Notes under the pieces: model-generated
The model's database searches: none
Seen by the model: only the letters and a program-made list of their open reading frames with translations
What the model was told of the DNA's origin: nothing
Origin: Blastobasis lacticolella
Lineage: Eukaryota > Arthropoda > Insecta > Lepidoptera > Blastobasidae
DNA length: 64,000 bases
Assembly (NCBI GenBank): GCA_905147135.1
Contig: LR990050.1
Span: forward strand, 6,832,501 to 6,896,500
Direction of reading: 5' to 3'
Position numbers and translations under genes: made by a program
Shown: piece by piece, positions 1-12,900 of the stretch
How the letters are laid out: each line of letters opens with the position of its first letter
How positions within the stretch are numbered: position 1 is the first letter of the stretch

Positions 1-1229
1 CAAATTATTGGATAAGGCGTTTAATGTCGCGTTGCGGGACGGCGTTATCCAGTTTTATTCATGTTCATCTTTTGTTAGTTATTTTTGCGGTGAGAATGAA
101 ACTTAGCTCTTTTCACGGTTGGCGAAAGCAAAAACGTTTCGTTCCGCGAGAGGGCTCAAGGGATTCCCCGCCTCCCGGCACGCAAAGCCCGCCAAAATCT
201 TCACTGTTCGGATTCCGTCTGTCATAATTTCCCGGCGACGAAAAACATTTGGCTTTTAAATATTACCTGCCGCTATCGGCGAGCGGGTCGTGAAATTTTA
301 CCGTGGCAAACAAAGATGCGTTATATTCCGCTTCCTTTGCAACGGTTTTACGACAATTTTTTATAGGTACCCCCGAACACAGTTACTGTCAAATGTTATG
401 TGTATTTACGAGGTTGCACCTTTTGTTTTAAGTCATATCTTCCCGGTATACTGCCCTTTTAGTAGGTGGTGTGCGCTTGTAAGTGGTTTATGGGCTTCCG
501 GGAGGTTTACCAGAGTTAAGGGTTCTCAGGGAATTCCCCATTATTTTCACTTTCACTTAGCTCTAGCGCCTTAACTCAGAGAGATAATGAGATAGAGAGA
601 TAATGATGTCACGACTTTAATTTCTATGATATCGTCACTTTCAATGCTAGAGTGAATAGGTTTCTAGCTAGGCCCGTTTCACTTATGGCCGCATCGTCAT
701 TTAAAATTTAGATTCCACCAGGTGATAAAGCGCTGAAATGCCAGGCTAGTTCTTATAAAATAAATCAATCACCAGATGTTAAAAAAGAACGCCGTCTTCG
801 AATTACCGATTCGGATACCGATTCCACTTTGATCGTCGTTTTCCGTTTCAATCGAACAGATCGAAATCGAACCAACGCGCCGCGCAAACGTTTCCTTTTG
901 TATTCGATTCGCATTTAAACACACCTTGTTATCCATTCAAGTGGCGTTACCTCGGAGGGTAGCAGCCTAACTGATTACCCCACTACTCTAAATTATGGCT
1001 CTCGCCCGCCCCGGTGGCTACCCTATGCGTTTTTGTTGCGGTATACATGCGACGGGTTTCGGGACCACGTTCTGCCAGCTACCGCCGCGATTTATGATAC
1101 TTTCTATCAATTTGATGCATAGGTAGACGCTATGACACGATTCTGGCTTTTGTGATAAAAAAAAACATAAAAATAGATAGCTCAGCGGTTTCGGTCGGGT
1201 TTTTGATAAAATGTTGTTTTGTTTTTGCG
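1..1229. other. gene-free stretch, nothing recognised
   Basis: No coding pattern, RNA gene or repeat that I recognise. The only open frames are short (under 100 codons) and show no known motif. Confidence 0.5.
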
Positions 1230-1525
1230 AGAATGTTAGCTGTACACGCGTTGAGTTTTTGAGTTATGTACGTTAGTTGAATACCTGACCGATGCTCTTA
1301 CGGTGAGGGAAAACGTCATGTTAAAACCTACACATTTTGGCTGATTCTACGGAATGTGTAATCATGATCTAATCTGGTCAGGTTCCCTTGGTAGCAGGGT
1401 CACGGAGGTCAGATGGCAGTCGTTCCACTGTAATTACGTGATCTGCCAAATTCTGGATCATGGTCAAGTCGGACCCCAGACCTTCGTGCACGAGAGCACA
1501 ACGGCAACATTAACGCCAAGATCAC
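1230..1525 (+). repeat. tRNA-derived SINE family A, 5'-truncated copy
   Basis: The body matches the SINE copies at 2128-2465, 19708-20008 and 43690-43940. Shared blocks in order are a GAGTTATGTAC-type word, a CCGATGCTCTTACGG-type word, the block GGTCAGATGGCAGTCGTTCC, GATCTGCCAAATTCTGGATC, and a 3' block ending in ATTAACGCCAAGATC. The tRNA-like head seen in the 2128 copy is missing, so this is a 5'-truncated insertion. Confidence 0.75.
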
Positions 1526-2127
1526 ACGTTTAGAGTTTAGAAACTATATAGCTGTTTGGAATTTACTATAATGTGACAGTTCTTTACCTTAATAAGAGGG
1601 AATCCCCATGCAAGGTTATTATCGGTTATGTGTTGCATGTTATGACAAAATTGAACTGAATGTTTTACCGATGACTAGTACGCGTACCTTCTATTACTCG
1701 TAGTACCTTCCAAAAGTATATTACCAAACGAAATTAAACAAACCCTTAGTCTGAGGAATTTAAACGCTCTGCAACGAGGGTGCGTGGTGAACCCAAGCGT
1801 GACGTAATGGCATTTTCTTGACCACCTCTGTCAGCCCGTGTACTTATGGGTAGTAGTTTTAAATAGGTAGTCGTTCTGTCTAAAATAAAACAGGTTGGTT
1901 ATTTGACAAGTGCGTTACATTTAGCTTAAGTCTATTTAAGTTGTAGAAATATGTACTTAGTGGCTTTGTCTCTGAAATGTATGATTTAAAGCAAACATTA
2001 CCTGTAAACAGGAGCTTCAGTCTCGATTGTAGTGCTATTTTAATTTTAATTTGGTTCTTCAAGGAAATGTCTATGTGTCTATTGTTCTTCTAGAACCAGA
2101 TAACAACGTAATATAATTTTATGGCCA
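1526..2127. other. gene-free stretch, nothing recognised
   Basis: AT-rich spacer between two SINE A copies. No coding or RNA signal seen. Confidence 0.5.
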
Positions 2128-2465
2128 GAGGATCGGTGGCCTAATCGTTAAGAGGTTCGACTCGAAAGCGAGAGGCACCGGATTCGTACCCCAGAGCTGC
2201 CCTGTACCAATTACTCTTTTCTGAGTTTAGGTACATTAGAGGAACACTAACCGATGCTCCTACGGTGATGAAATCTGCATATTTAGGCGACTGCATGTGT
2301 AACCATGATCCAATTTGGTCATATTTCTCTGTTAACAGGGTCACGGAGGTCAGATAGCAGTCACTCCATTGGTATTACCTGATCTGCCAAAGTCTGGATC
2401 ATGGTCAAAGCGGACCCCGGGCCCTCGTGCGTGAGATCACGACTGCCACATTAACGCCAAAATCT
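2128..2465 (+). repeat. tRNA-derived SINE family A, full-length-like copy
   Basis: It starts with a tRNA-like head: GGTGGCCTAATCGTTAAGAG resembles a pol III A box and CACCGGATTCGTACCCC a decayed B box. The family body follows (GTACATTAGAGG, ACCGATGCTCCTACGG, GGTCAGATAGCAGTC, GATCTGCCAAAGTCTGGATC) and it ends near GCCACATTAACGCCAAAATC. The 19708-20008 copy has the same head in the opposite orientation, with a better B box (GGGTTCGAATCCC). It is not a functional tRNA gene, because the cloverleaf is degenerate and a SINE body continues 3'. Confidence 0.8.
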
Positions 2466-3974
2466 TTTTATTTTAGACTTAAATGAACTGTTGATCTCTT
2501 GTTACCGAATTAACATAAACATAAACTGTCCCGTACGAAGGTTGAATTAAAAATTATTCGTGCCACTGAAAAGAGACTGTCCGCAAATACGTCTAACAAA
2601 CAGAGGGGATGGCGGCGCGCCTTCACTCGACTATCCCGTTTACAAAAAGCATCCCAGGTCCGGTGGACGCAAATTAATTCTTGTCAAAACTCACTAAGGC
2701 TAGTATTCATGAATGCAGTCCGTGTTGCCTGGTCCATAAGGGGAGCGCCCTTTGCGATTTTCCTTTTTTACGTGTCCCCTAAAAGCAACCGAAAAATTCA
2801 ATGGCAGCTTTCGGATGAATATTCCTGCGTTCCAGCTTCTAAAAGATTGGGACGTTATGATGTCTTTGCGGGCTATTTGAATAATATTCACATTGCTGGC
2901 CGGACCTTATTTTGTTTTAGTTGGCGTTCTTTGACGATACGGTTTAACGTCGGCACAAAATATTGGACACCCACGTATTCGCCATACTGGGGACGATGAT
3001 GTTTGGTAAAAAGACTGTAAACATAATTTAAAGTAAAACATAACTAGCGAAAGTATATGGTTAGCACTGAACTGGATAAAATAAATGTTTCTGGAGATAG
3101 ACGCGCTGAACAACTGAGAAAAACGGTGAGTATAAAGAAAAAGTAGCACTACAGTCTGTTTGTTATATCCCGGGACATTATTTGAGAAAAATAGAAGCAA
3201 ACAAGAGAATAAATTAGTAAAAGAAAATAATTGTCATTTAGTTTTGTGCATCACTTACATCAACAACAGCCCCTGTACACTCCTGTTTAATGCTACATAC
3301 ATTTTACAATATGCAGCAAATCGAACTACTTCCCAGGACTCCCAAGCTAGAACCTTTCGCTACCATTAAAATATTCAAACTCAACCACAAGTTGCTTCTG
3401 CATCCGACGGAAAAACTGGAAAGTTACTTCCACTAAGTACCTAACTGGACAAGTTTATTTTCATGTGCAAACACTGGTTACCAGCGCAATCAGTCATTTT
3501 GCTGGCTTGTTAGTGCCAGTTAGGAGTTGTTTGCTTTAGAGCATTTTTCGCATTCATGTGTATTGGTTTTTCAATAGCGATATGTATCATCTTTGTACCT
3601 GTGGAAGTTTATACAGTAATTTTTATTATTATGTAATCATTTTGACCAAGGTTTTCTGCGAGTGACTATATACGGAATGGAGACGTGGTGGTGGACTGAC
3701 GACTTGGTACGGGTCTTAGTGAGCCCATGGATGTAGGAAGAACATAGTCAATCCGCGTGCAAGGCGTGGGGATACCAGCAGCAGCGTGCGTCCTACGGCT
3801 GAGATGATGAATCCGAATGATAAAAAAGAAATAGTTATTTATTTCCATAATGGTTGCTTACATTTTATACCCTGTTTCCCGAGCTAGGTACATACATACC
3901 TGTGTTACGATGATTTAGGTTGTTTTGTAACGTCCGCGTAGCCGTTTCTTATTATTTTAGTTCATGCATAGATT
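2466..3974. other. gene-free stretch, nothing recognised
   Basis: Two overlapping frames of about 96 codons on opposite strands (2709-2999 and 2907-3200) lack motifs and look like chance. No RNA gene seen. Confidence 0.45.
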
Positions 3975-4165
3975 TTGAGCCACATAGAGCTCCATTTTTT
4001 TTTTAGATTTGGCAGGCATGCCATCTCACCTGGTAAGTAACGATGCGGTCGAAGATGTGACATGCCTGTCTAGGAGCAGCCTATTCACTGTAGCCTTGAA
4101 GGCGTCCAGATTATAATTATCAGGAAACACACTAGCAGGCAACGTATTATTACATTCCTATCGTA
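3975..4165 (-). pseudogene. LINE ORF2 C-terminal remnant
   Basis: Read on the minus strand, this encodes a fragment with LPASVFPDNYNLDAFKATVN followed by RLLLDRH and a stop. That layout (small hydrophobic, PASVF, NLDxFKxxVN) is typical of the extreme C-terminus of Jockey/CR1-type LINE reverse transcriptase ORFs. The remnant at 49065-49275 has the same motif (FPASVFPDRCNLDTFKSRVN), so both come from the same or sister families. Only the last ~50 codons and part of the 3' UTR survive, as expected for 5' truncation. Confidence 0.6.
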
Positions 4166-4925
4166 CTTTTTGCGTTATTGATTGAAACAAAATATGATTT
4201 AAGTTAACACAGCATGAAAGTGAATTTAATATCACTTTTCGTGAATATATTAGCAAAGCCTAAAATGAGTCACAAAACTTGGAATCATCAATACATTTCA
4301 CACAACACTGCAAATTCGAAACATATTGTTTTATTTTACAGTACAGTTACCTACCTAATAGCAAAATCTAGTTAACGTATTATGAGGCGGCAGAATTACC
4401 TCCATACACGATTATCGCGGGCCCCAAGGCGACTGTATTGTGAGACAGGAACTACATGAAATTGCATGTTGTGTTAACCGTGTACAGGCGTCAGCATCAC
4501 ATGCTAACACGTATTAATATGCATGCGAAAATGAAATCCTGACGGCACCCTGTCGCACCAGTAAATAGGATCCGGTGCAAATATCCGGTGCTGACTCCAC
4601 CTGTTGTGAGCTCTGTCCCTTTCGCTCTGTTAGGCGGTAGAGCGAGAGGTGAAGACGCGATTGTTACAGGCGCGACGCGAATTGATTGGCACCGTAATCG
4701 TTTACTCGATGCGCTTCACAGGGTGTAGTAACAGCTCTGGAGAATGTTAAAATGTCTTTTTTATTTTATTTTTAGTTTTAATGGACTAATAACTCATCTA
4801 TCGACGAATCTGTATCAATTCGCCGGCGTCGTGTAGGCCTATCATAGGGTTTGCTTGGTCAAGAGGCCTGCCTGATCCTATTTCAGTCCATGGTCGCTCC
4901 GTCTTAGACAAAGTTAACGATTCAT
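4166..4925. other. gene-free stretch, nothing recognised
   Basis: AT-rich sequence with no coding or RNA signal that I can support. Confidence 0.45.
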
Positions 4926-5130
4926 TATTTTATGTTGTACAGCAGATAAACAGACAAGTGGGCCATCTGATGGAAAGTGGTCACCGCCACCTATGGACAT
5001 CAGCAACACCAGGGGATTTACCAATGCGTTGCCTGCCTCTGAAGTGCTCTGAAGCTCTCTAATATACTTCTTGAACGATTCCATGTCATAGTCCAAAGGA
5101 AACACTGTGGCTTGGAGCTTATTCCACAAT
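4926..5130. repeat. interspersed repeat family F (GTGGTCACCGCC), copy 1
   Basis: It shares the ordered blocks GATGGAAAGTGGTCACCGCC, CTATGGACATCAGCAACACC, AGGGG, AATGCGTTGCC and CATGTCAT with copies at 9461-9600, 13443-13582 and 20570-20745. No coding signal. Probably a LINE 3'-end or SINE-like family whose orientation I could not fix. Confidence 0.65.
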
Positions 5131-5949
5131 AAAATAAACGAAACTGAATACTCCAATAACGACACTACCAAGAAATGAATCCGGGATACTCTGGCTAGGA
5201 GACCGGAATGATAATTATACCTGCTGTATAGTCATCCAGAATCTAGGGTCAAGTAAATGTAAAAATAAAAACTAAAAAGTTAAAATTACCAATTTTTTGA
5301 TTCGCGTTGAAAATCATGTCTAACTATAAAAAGAGCTGAGGTAACCCATTCAAAACACATTCGCTTACTCTATACTTGCAAAATATTTACACAACTGTCC
5401 GTGTTTGCACATACCATAATATACCGCAATATACTTAGATAACTATACTGCAAGGCGCCTGAAGACGTTATCTCAAACTAGTAATTAATTTTATTAATAT
5501 CAGAGCTGAGGTGTTAGAGCAACCACTAAACATAGAACCCCACATCGGATAAATAATAACCAACAAAATGATCGAATTTCACGTGCGACGCGTACCTCCA
5601 CAGCTCCAAGTATACTGGTCCAATGTAACAGGTGACGTATAGTGATTTAGGTGTGCGCAATAAATCTGTAATGATCATTTATTATTCCAAGATCGACTGA
5701 GATTATTTTGAGATATTTCGCAAATTTGCCAGCGTTACGCGTGAATTATGTGTAATTAATTTTGGTGACTAAGATACTACCTACAGATTCTATTGTGATT
5801 TATGTGGCTAGATTACGTTTAAATTAATTTGCTAAGGCTAAATATTCAGGCGCTTTACAAAGTGTTCCGTTTTATCTAGTTGGGCACTAGTGATACTCAT
5901 CGCTGTACTGATTGTTTCTTCCGGTAGACCTCGGCCGTAGCTGGTCACT
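5131..5949. other. gene-free stretch, nothing recognised
   Basis: AT-rich sequence upstream of the tandem duplication. No supported feature. Confidence 0.45.
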
Positions 5950-8359
5950 ATCCTCCAGCCGAAACCGCACCCCCAAACGGCTTGCGACGTGTTTTGGAAC
6001 TAATGCTGGAGAACACACTATTATTTTGCTATCGCGCTAATTACTATACTTCATACAACTATACTATACTTCGTCCAACTCTCTTACCCCTTTTCTAATA
6101 ATCAAGTATAGTTCATCTTAACGTGCTCCCATACCGCAGTTGGGAAACTATTGTAAACCTTGAAACATGTCCAGTGTGGCAGCAGTAAAATCAAAGTTTC
6201 GAAAATTGCATTTCAAAAAAAGTCTCTAGTTGTAAATATTATATCTGAAACATTAAAAGTTACATACAATTAGAAACTTTAATAAACAAAATGAAATTTT
6301 TAAGCAATATTTATAAACGCCAGAGCACCTGTAGGCTGTATCTACACCATGACATGCCACCAAAACATCAGGTGCGATGGCAGTCAAGTTCCTATATAAC
6401 ATTTAAAAGTTTTGACGTAGTCTGGAGCGGTAAAGTTATTTATTTGTTAAAATTATATATGTTTTAATATAAACCTAATTAATATTATAATTGAACCAAA
6501 CAACCAAAATAAATTGAAATATGCCATATTAAAATTAGGGTAATGTATTAGAACAGAAAATGGATAAGACATAAACATTGAAGGTTTTGCTGAAAACCGA
6601 GCATTTTTCTACTCTAAAGACAATACACCGTATCTCACTGAGAGGCCAACTCGACACTCGTTCCGTCATAACACCGAAACACGGCTCCCAACTCCAGTAT
6701 CGACTAACATTACGCGAGCAATATCTCGGCAAGTCTTAAGCGGTGTTTATGTCTAAATCGACAAAAAATCCTCGCCTTCACACCCTCGCTTAGGGGAGCA
6801 GCACCTGCTGCCTCAAGACATCACATAAACTTGCATCGGGAACTCATCGCTCTTATTCTTACTACAATAAGGTTGAAATTGTCGCGGCAGTTTTGAAAGC
6901 TGGTAGGACCTGCGTACAAGCCGGGGGCATTTGGCGTCGTGCCTCGTTGTTAGTGATAAGTGCGAAAGTATTTACGTGTTATAGCAGTGTGTGAGAGGTG
7001 GTACGTGAAACGCTTGTGTTGTGAATTTGACAAATTGATCGTTGGGACTATAATATTATGGGAAGGTCATAAAACCCTACTTTATATGTGATTGAGTGAG
7101 AAATGTATTTTTATTTATTTATTTATTTAATAGCCCATGTCTTAACTATTACTGATATTTCACTATTAAATGTAATTATAATTACTGAAATTAATTTGGA
7201 TTGGGAAACGTTTCAAAATTACATTAGTGCAAGTAAACTATAGAAACAAATTTACATAAAAAAGTACGTTTATAAAAACCAAACCAACGGTCAACTTACA
7301 TCTATAATAAAAAGTGACATCCTCTCTCGCACTCTCTGTAAAATATTTCTTAAAAGCACATGTAGCGGAAATGCATTCATACGAACCTAACAGTGAAGCT
7401 CTTACGTTCTATTCATATAACACTTCTCCAAAAAAATATAAGTTACATGCATAAAAGCATATAAGTTATATGCATAAAAGCGCGTCGTGCGCCGGATGCG
7501 TATCCCCCTTGCGCACCTGCTGTGACGTCACGCCTCGTGAAAAATTACTTCGAATAACGCCTGATATTACGAGCTTGTTGATGTTGATACAGACATACTG
7601 CTGTTGGGGTAGGTCTGTGCAACCTGCAACTTGGGTTTGACTTGATTTATTGTGAAGGCAATGCAAGGCTTTTATCAGCTAATACGTTTATGTTGTGATA
7701 GAAATTAGATAGATACTTACGTATATGTTTTCTTACGCATAAAAATATATTTTCTGAACTGGTACTTTCTGCGGCTGTTGGTCTCTGTCAGCCATAGCTG
7801 AGTCATGGACCATTTTGTTTTGTACTTATAACTAGTTATTTTTTATGATCGACAATAGACGAATATATAAAAAAAAAATTATGCAAATCAAATAAACATT
7901 TTAATTTTAATTTTCTCTTTACTTTAGCTAATTTTGCAAGGCATAAAACCAACAAAGTCGTATTAAGCCAAACTTTTTATTGGAAATTTTATTACCAATC
8001 TCCGTATTACCTATTCAAAATACTAAAGTGCAAATTTTTACCATAAAAAATGGCCGAAACCCCCAAACGACACATTGTAAAACTTCCCAGCATCCGTATT
8101 ACAAGTGAAATTACTTTCCCTGACGGCTTTATGGGACAGTAATGGCGTAGCGCTTGCTACGGCACCGGCTACGCGGCTACGGCGCGGGCGTAGTATGAAA
8201 CCGCTAGACAGTTTATTGCTACAAACTTGTATTGGAAGTGTCAGAATCGTTCCGAGATTGCACTGCGTTGCAAGAATTTGGTGCCAACCTTATTTTATAT
8301 TTAAATTGGAATTTTTATTTATAGTTCTTATTTTAAATTGTGTTCTTGTTGAGTGTATG

Positions 8360-8492
8360 AACATTTATTTAATTTATTTATTTAACTGTTTATTGTACAC
8401 AATAATGATATACAGAGAAATATAACAGAACAAAAGACACAACAGGCGCTGCTTATTTCTAAAAAGAAATTTCTTCCAGCAGGCCTACAGAA
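8360..8492 (-). repeat. 3' tail of a LINE B-family element (copy 1)
   Basis: The reverse complement matches the 3' UTR of LINE B at about 37250-37360. The shared words are GGCCTGCTGGAAGAAATTTC, GCCTGTTGTGTC, GTACAATAA, and the TTAAATAAATAAAT-type tail. Only the 3' end is present, as expected for a heavily 5'-truncated insertion. Confidence 0.75.
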
Positions 8493-8894
8493 GAGATATG
8501 TGTTTTAATACAAAAATAACTACGATATTTGTCTAGGGGAAAGTTTTTATAATGACAAAATGTTGAAATTAAAATGCTTTGCTTAAAATTGAACTAGATT
8601 GTGTAATCTGTAATAATGTATGTGATATGTAAATCTAAGCTTAGGAGGATACGATATCCTGTAATTCACCTTCTCTTCAAATACATATGTCGTTTATACA
8701 TCCTATCCTACAAGTATTATAAAAGCGAACGTTTGTAGTGGTGGATGTTTGGATGAATGTTTATTACTATTTTACACAAAAAGTACTAAACGGATTTTGA
8801 TGATAATTTTGTTTGTTTTTTGTTTATAATAACATTTTTTTATTAGGAATAATTATACACACACTGACACACAACACACACATTTATGGTCTTC

Positions 8895-9090
8895 TTCTTC
8901 TTCTAAGTCGCTATACTCTTGACAGAGTGGTCGTGGTCGTCGGTTGAACTATCTGGCGCCACTCCTATTGATCTGCTGCTTTCCTAGTACACTCATAAAG
9001 AGTACCATTAACAGCAGCTTTCACTTGGTCGGTCCAGCGCATCGGTGATCTTTCGCGTAGTCTTGTGCCTTTCACCTTTCCCTGTATTCC
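8895..9090 (-). pseudogene. RTE-like LINE C-terminal remnant (copy 1)
   Basis: The minus-strand translation contains RERSPMRWTDQVKAAVN, then a stop, then EWRQIV. This matches the layout of the tail after reverse transcriptase in insect LINEs (RGRPPxRWTDQI, then WR..V). It is broken by in-frame stops. The same remnant is present in copy 2 of the duplication. Confidence 0.5.
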
Positions 9091-9460
9091 CTTTCCCACA
9101 TTTGTGGTACACGAATAATGTTAATGGCTAAATGGCATTTATGACCACACTATCGAACACTGTCTCTTAAGATACAGGATTTATTCCTAGTTTAGGAGGC
9201 AGGGCTGTAAATTTTTGTCATACTACTGTCACTTTGTAAACCTATTAAAAAAAAAAAAAAATGCCGACGAAGTCGCCAACCAAAGTAAGTCCGACTATTT
9301 TGGTACTCAGTGGTATGCCGGTACTAAACATTTGCTATCGTTAAAGAAACGTAAATATATGCATTATAGGATTTTTAAGGAAAAAGATACGACAACGTCG
9401 AGGACATTATATATTATACATAACGTTGGTGTACAAATGTTTTATGTCATACGGTAGGCA

Positions 9461-9600
9461 TATAGGCCTGATCGAAAGTGGTCACCGCTGCCTATAGCAA
9501 CACCAGGGGAATTGCCAATGCGTTGCCTCCACTGTAACAGACTGCTCTGCTAGCAAATAGAAAAATGGCCCTCCACTGCTAAAAACATCGTTCCCCAAAT
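9461..9600. repeat. interspersed repeat family F, copy 2
   Basis: Matches 4926-5130 and 20570-20745 through GAAAGTGGTCACCGCTGCCT, AGCAACACCAGGGG and CCAATGCGTTGCC. Truncated relative to copy 1. Confidence 0.6.
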
Positions 9601-9911
9601 CCAAATCCTATAGAGCACTGGAAACCTTACTCACTGGAAGGAACTCGTACTGGTACGCACCCATGTACTTCTTCTACCTCAGAAAAACCTCAGAATTCAG
9701 TATTCTTTTATAAATACATACATAGGTAGCGTGTACAATGAGTGGCTTATCAGACACCTTCTCAAGGCACTACAAATTTAAGCACACTAAAATTTTAAAT
9801 TATTTTACACACTATCAATATTATAAAGTGTTCGTGTTAAACTAATAAATTCATATGTAGAATGTCAATTACAAGAAAGCATACTAAATTTTGCAATGTC
9901 ATACTATTGAC

Positions 9912-9949
9912 TTTCTTATTTTTTACTTATTTTATACTTTTTATTGAAG
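9912..9949. other. junction filler of the tandem duplication
   Basis: A 38-bp AT-rich stretch lies between the end of copy 1 (TACTATTGAC, 9911) and the start of copy 2 (ATCCTCCAGCC, 9950). It is absent both before copy 1 and after copy 2. It looks like inserted sequence at a repair junction, or an assembly join. Confidence 0.8.
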
Positions 9950-12900
9950 ATCCTCCAGCCGAAACCGCACCCCCAAACGGCTTGCGACGTGTTTTGGAAC
10001 TAATGCTGGAGAACACACTATTATTTTGCTATCGCGCTAATTACTATACTTCATACAACTATACTATACTTCGTCCAACTCTCTTACCCCTTTTCTAATA
10101 ATCAAGTATAGTTCATCTTAACGTGCTCCCATACCGCAGTTGGGAAACTATTGTAAACCTTGAAACATGTCCAGTGTGGCAGCAGTAAAATCAAAGTTTC
10201 GAAAATTGCATTTCAAAAAAAGTCTCTAGTTGTAAATATTATATCTGAAACATTAAAAGTTACATACAATTAGAAACTTTAATAAACAAAATGAAATTTT
10301 TAAGCAATATTTATAAACGCCAGAGCACCTGTAGGCTGTATCTACACCATGACATGCCACCAAAACATCAGGTGCGATGGCAGTCAAGTTCCTATATAAC
10401 ATTTAAAAGTTTTGACGTAGTCTGGAGCGGTAAAGTTATTTATTTGTTAAAATTATATATGTTTTAATATAAACCTAATTAATATTATAATTGAACCAAA
10501 CAACCAAAATAAATTGAAATATGCCATATTAAAATTAGGGTAATGTATTAGAACAGAAAATGGATAAGACATAAACATTGAAGGTTTTGCTGAAAACCGA
10601 GCATTTTTCTACTCTAAAGACAATACACCGTATCTCACTGAGAGGCCAACTCGACACTCGTTCCGTCATAACACCGAAACACGGCTCCCAACTCCAGTAT
10701 CGACTAACATTACGCGAGCAATATCTCGGCAAGTCTTAAGCGGTGTTTATGTCTAAATCGACAAAAAATCCTCGCCTTCACACCCTCGCTTAGGGGAGCA
10801 GCACCTGCTGCCTCAAGACATCACATAAACTTGCATCGGGAACTCATCGCTCTTATTCTTACTACAATAAGGTTGAAATTGTCGCGGCAGTTTTGAAAGC
10901 TGGTAGGACCTGCGTACAAGCCGGGGGCATTTGGCGTCGTGCCTCGTTGTTAGTGATAAGTGCGAAAGTATTTACGTGTTATAGCAGTGTGTGAGAGGTG
11001 GTACGTGAAACGCTTGTGTTGTGAATTTGACAAATTGATCGTTGGGACTATAATATTATGGGAAGGTCATAAAACCCTACTTTATATGTGATTGAGTGAG
11101 AAATGTATTTTTATTTATTTATTTATTTAATAGCCCATGTCTTAACTATTACTGATATTTCACTATTAAATGTAATTATAATTACTGAAATTAATTTGGA
11201 TTGGGAAACGTTTCAAAATTACATTAGTGCAAGTAAACTATAGAAACAAATTTACATAAAAAAGTACGTTTATAAAAACCAAACCAACGGTCAACTTACA
11301 TCTATAATAAAAAGTGACATCCTCTCTCGCACTCTCTGTAAAATATTTCTTAAAAGCACATGTAGCGGAAATGCATTCATACGAACCTAACAGTGAAGCT
11401 CTTACGTTCTATTCATATAACACTTCTCCAAAAAAATATAAGTTACATGCATAAAAGCATATAAGTTATATGCATAAAAGCGCGTCGTGCGCCGGATGCG
11501 TATCCCCCTTGCGCACCTGCTGTGACGTCACGCCTCGTGAAAAATTACTTCGAATAACGCCTGATATTACGAGCTTGTTGATGTTGATACAGACATACTG
11601 CTGTTGGGGTAGGTCTGTGCAACCTGCAACTTGGGTTTGACTTGATTTATTGTGAAGGCAATGCAAGGCTTTTATCAGCTAATACGTTTATGTTGTGATA
11701 GAAATTAGATAGATACTTACGTATATGTTTTCTTACGCATAAAAATATATTTTCTGAACTGGTACTTTCTGCGGCTGTTGGTCTCTGTCAGCCATAGCTG
11801 AGTCATGGACCATTTTGTTTTGTACTTATAACTAGTTATTTTTTATGATCGACAATAGACGAATATATAAAAAAAAAATTATGCAAATCAAATAAACATT
11901 TTAATTTTAATTTTCTCTTTACTTTAGCTAATTTTGCAAGGCATAAAACCAACAAAGTCGTATTAAGCCAAACTTTTTATTGGAAATTTTATTACCAATC
12001 TCCGTATTACCTATTCAAAATACTAAAGTGCAAATTTTTACCATAAAAAATGGCCGAAACCCCCAAACGACACATTGTAAAACTTCCCAGCATCCGTATT
12101 ACAAGTGAAATTACTTTCCCTGACGGCTTTATGGGACAGTAATGGCGTAGCGCTTGCTACGGCACCGGCTACGCGGCTACGGCGCGGGCGTAGTATGAAA
12201 CCGCTAGACAGTTTATTGCTACAAACTTGTATTGGAAGTGTCAGAATCGTTCCGAGATTGCACTGCGTTGCAAGAATTTGGTGCCAACCTTATTTTATAT
12301 TTAAATTGGAATTTTTATTTATAGTTCTTATTTTAAATTGTGTTCTTGTTGAGTGTATGAACATTTATTTAATTTATTTATTTAACTGTTTATTGTACAC
12401 AATAATGATATACAGAGAAATATAACAGAACAAAAGACACAACAGGCGCTGCTTATTTATAAAAAGAAATTTCTTCCAGCAGGCCTACAGAAGAGATATG
12501 TGTTTTAATACAAAAATAACTACGATATTTGTCTAGGGGAAAGTTTGAAATTAAAATGCTTTGCTTAAAATTGAACTAGATTGTGTAATCTGTAATAATG
12601 TATGTGATATGTAAATCTAAGCTTAGGAGGATACGATATCCTGTAATTCACCTTCTCTTCAAATACATATGTCGTTTATACATCCTATCCTACAAGTATT
12701 ATAAAAGCGAACGTTTGTAGTGGTGGATGTTTGGATGAATGTTTATTACTATTTTACACAAAAAGTACTAAACGGATTTTGATGATAATTTTGTTTGTTT
12801 TTTGTTTATAATAACATTTTTTTATTAGGAATAATTATACACACACTGACACACAACACACACATTTATGGTCTTCTTCTTCTTCTAAGTCGCTATACTC

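Larger units (their letters stand above)
5950..9911. repeat. 4-kb direct tandem duplication, copy 1
   Basis: The 3962 bases from ATCCTCCAGCCGAAACCGCA to TGTCATACTATTGAC recur at 9950-13893. The offset is exactly 4000 from 5950 to about 8550, then 3982 because copy 2 lacks 18 bp (around 8551-8568). I saw one other difference, C at 8458 versus A at 12458. The unit holds the LINE tail at 8360-8492, the RTE remnant at 8895-9090 and repeat F at 9461-9600, but no host gene. No terminal inverted repeats or target duplication flank it, so it is not an obvious transposon. Confidence 0.95.

Noticed and set aside
24..574. Two short open frames at the window start as possible exons
   Set aside because: No motifs or conserved splice layout, and composition is no different from the surroundings.
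2128..2205. A functional tRNA gene
   Set aside because: The B box is decayed, the stems do not close well, and the sequence continues into a SINE body seen in three other copies.
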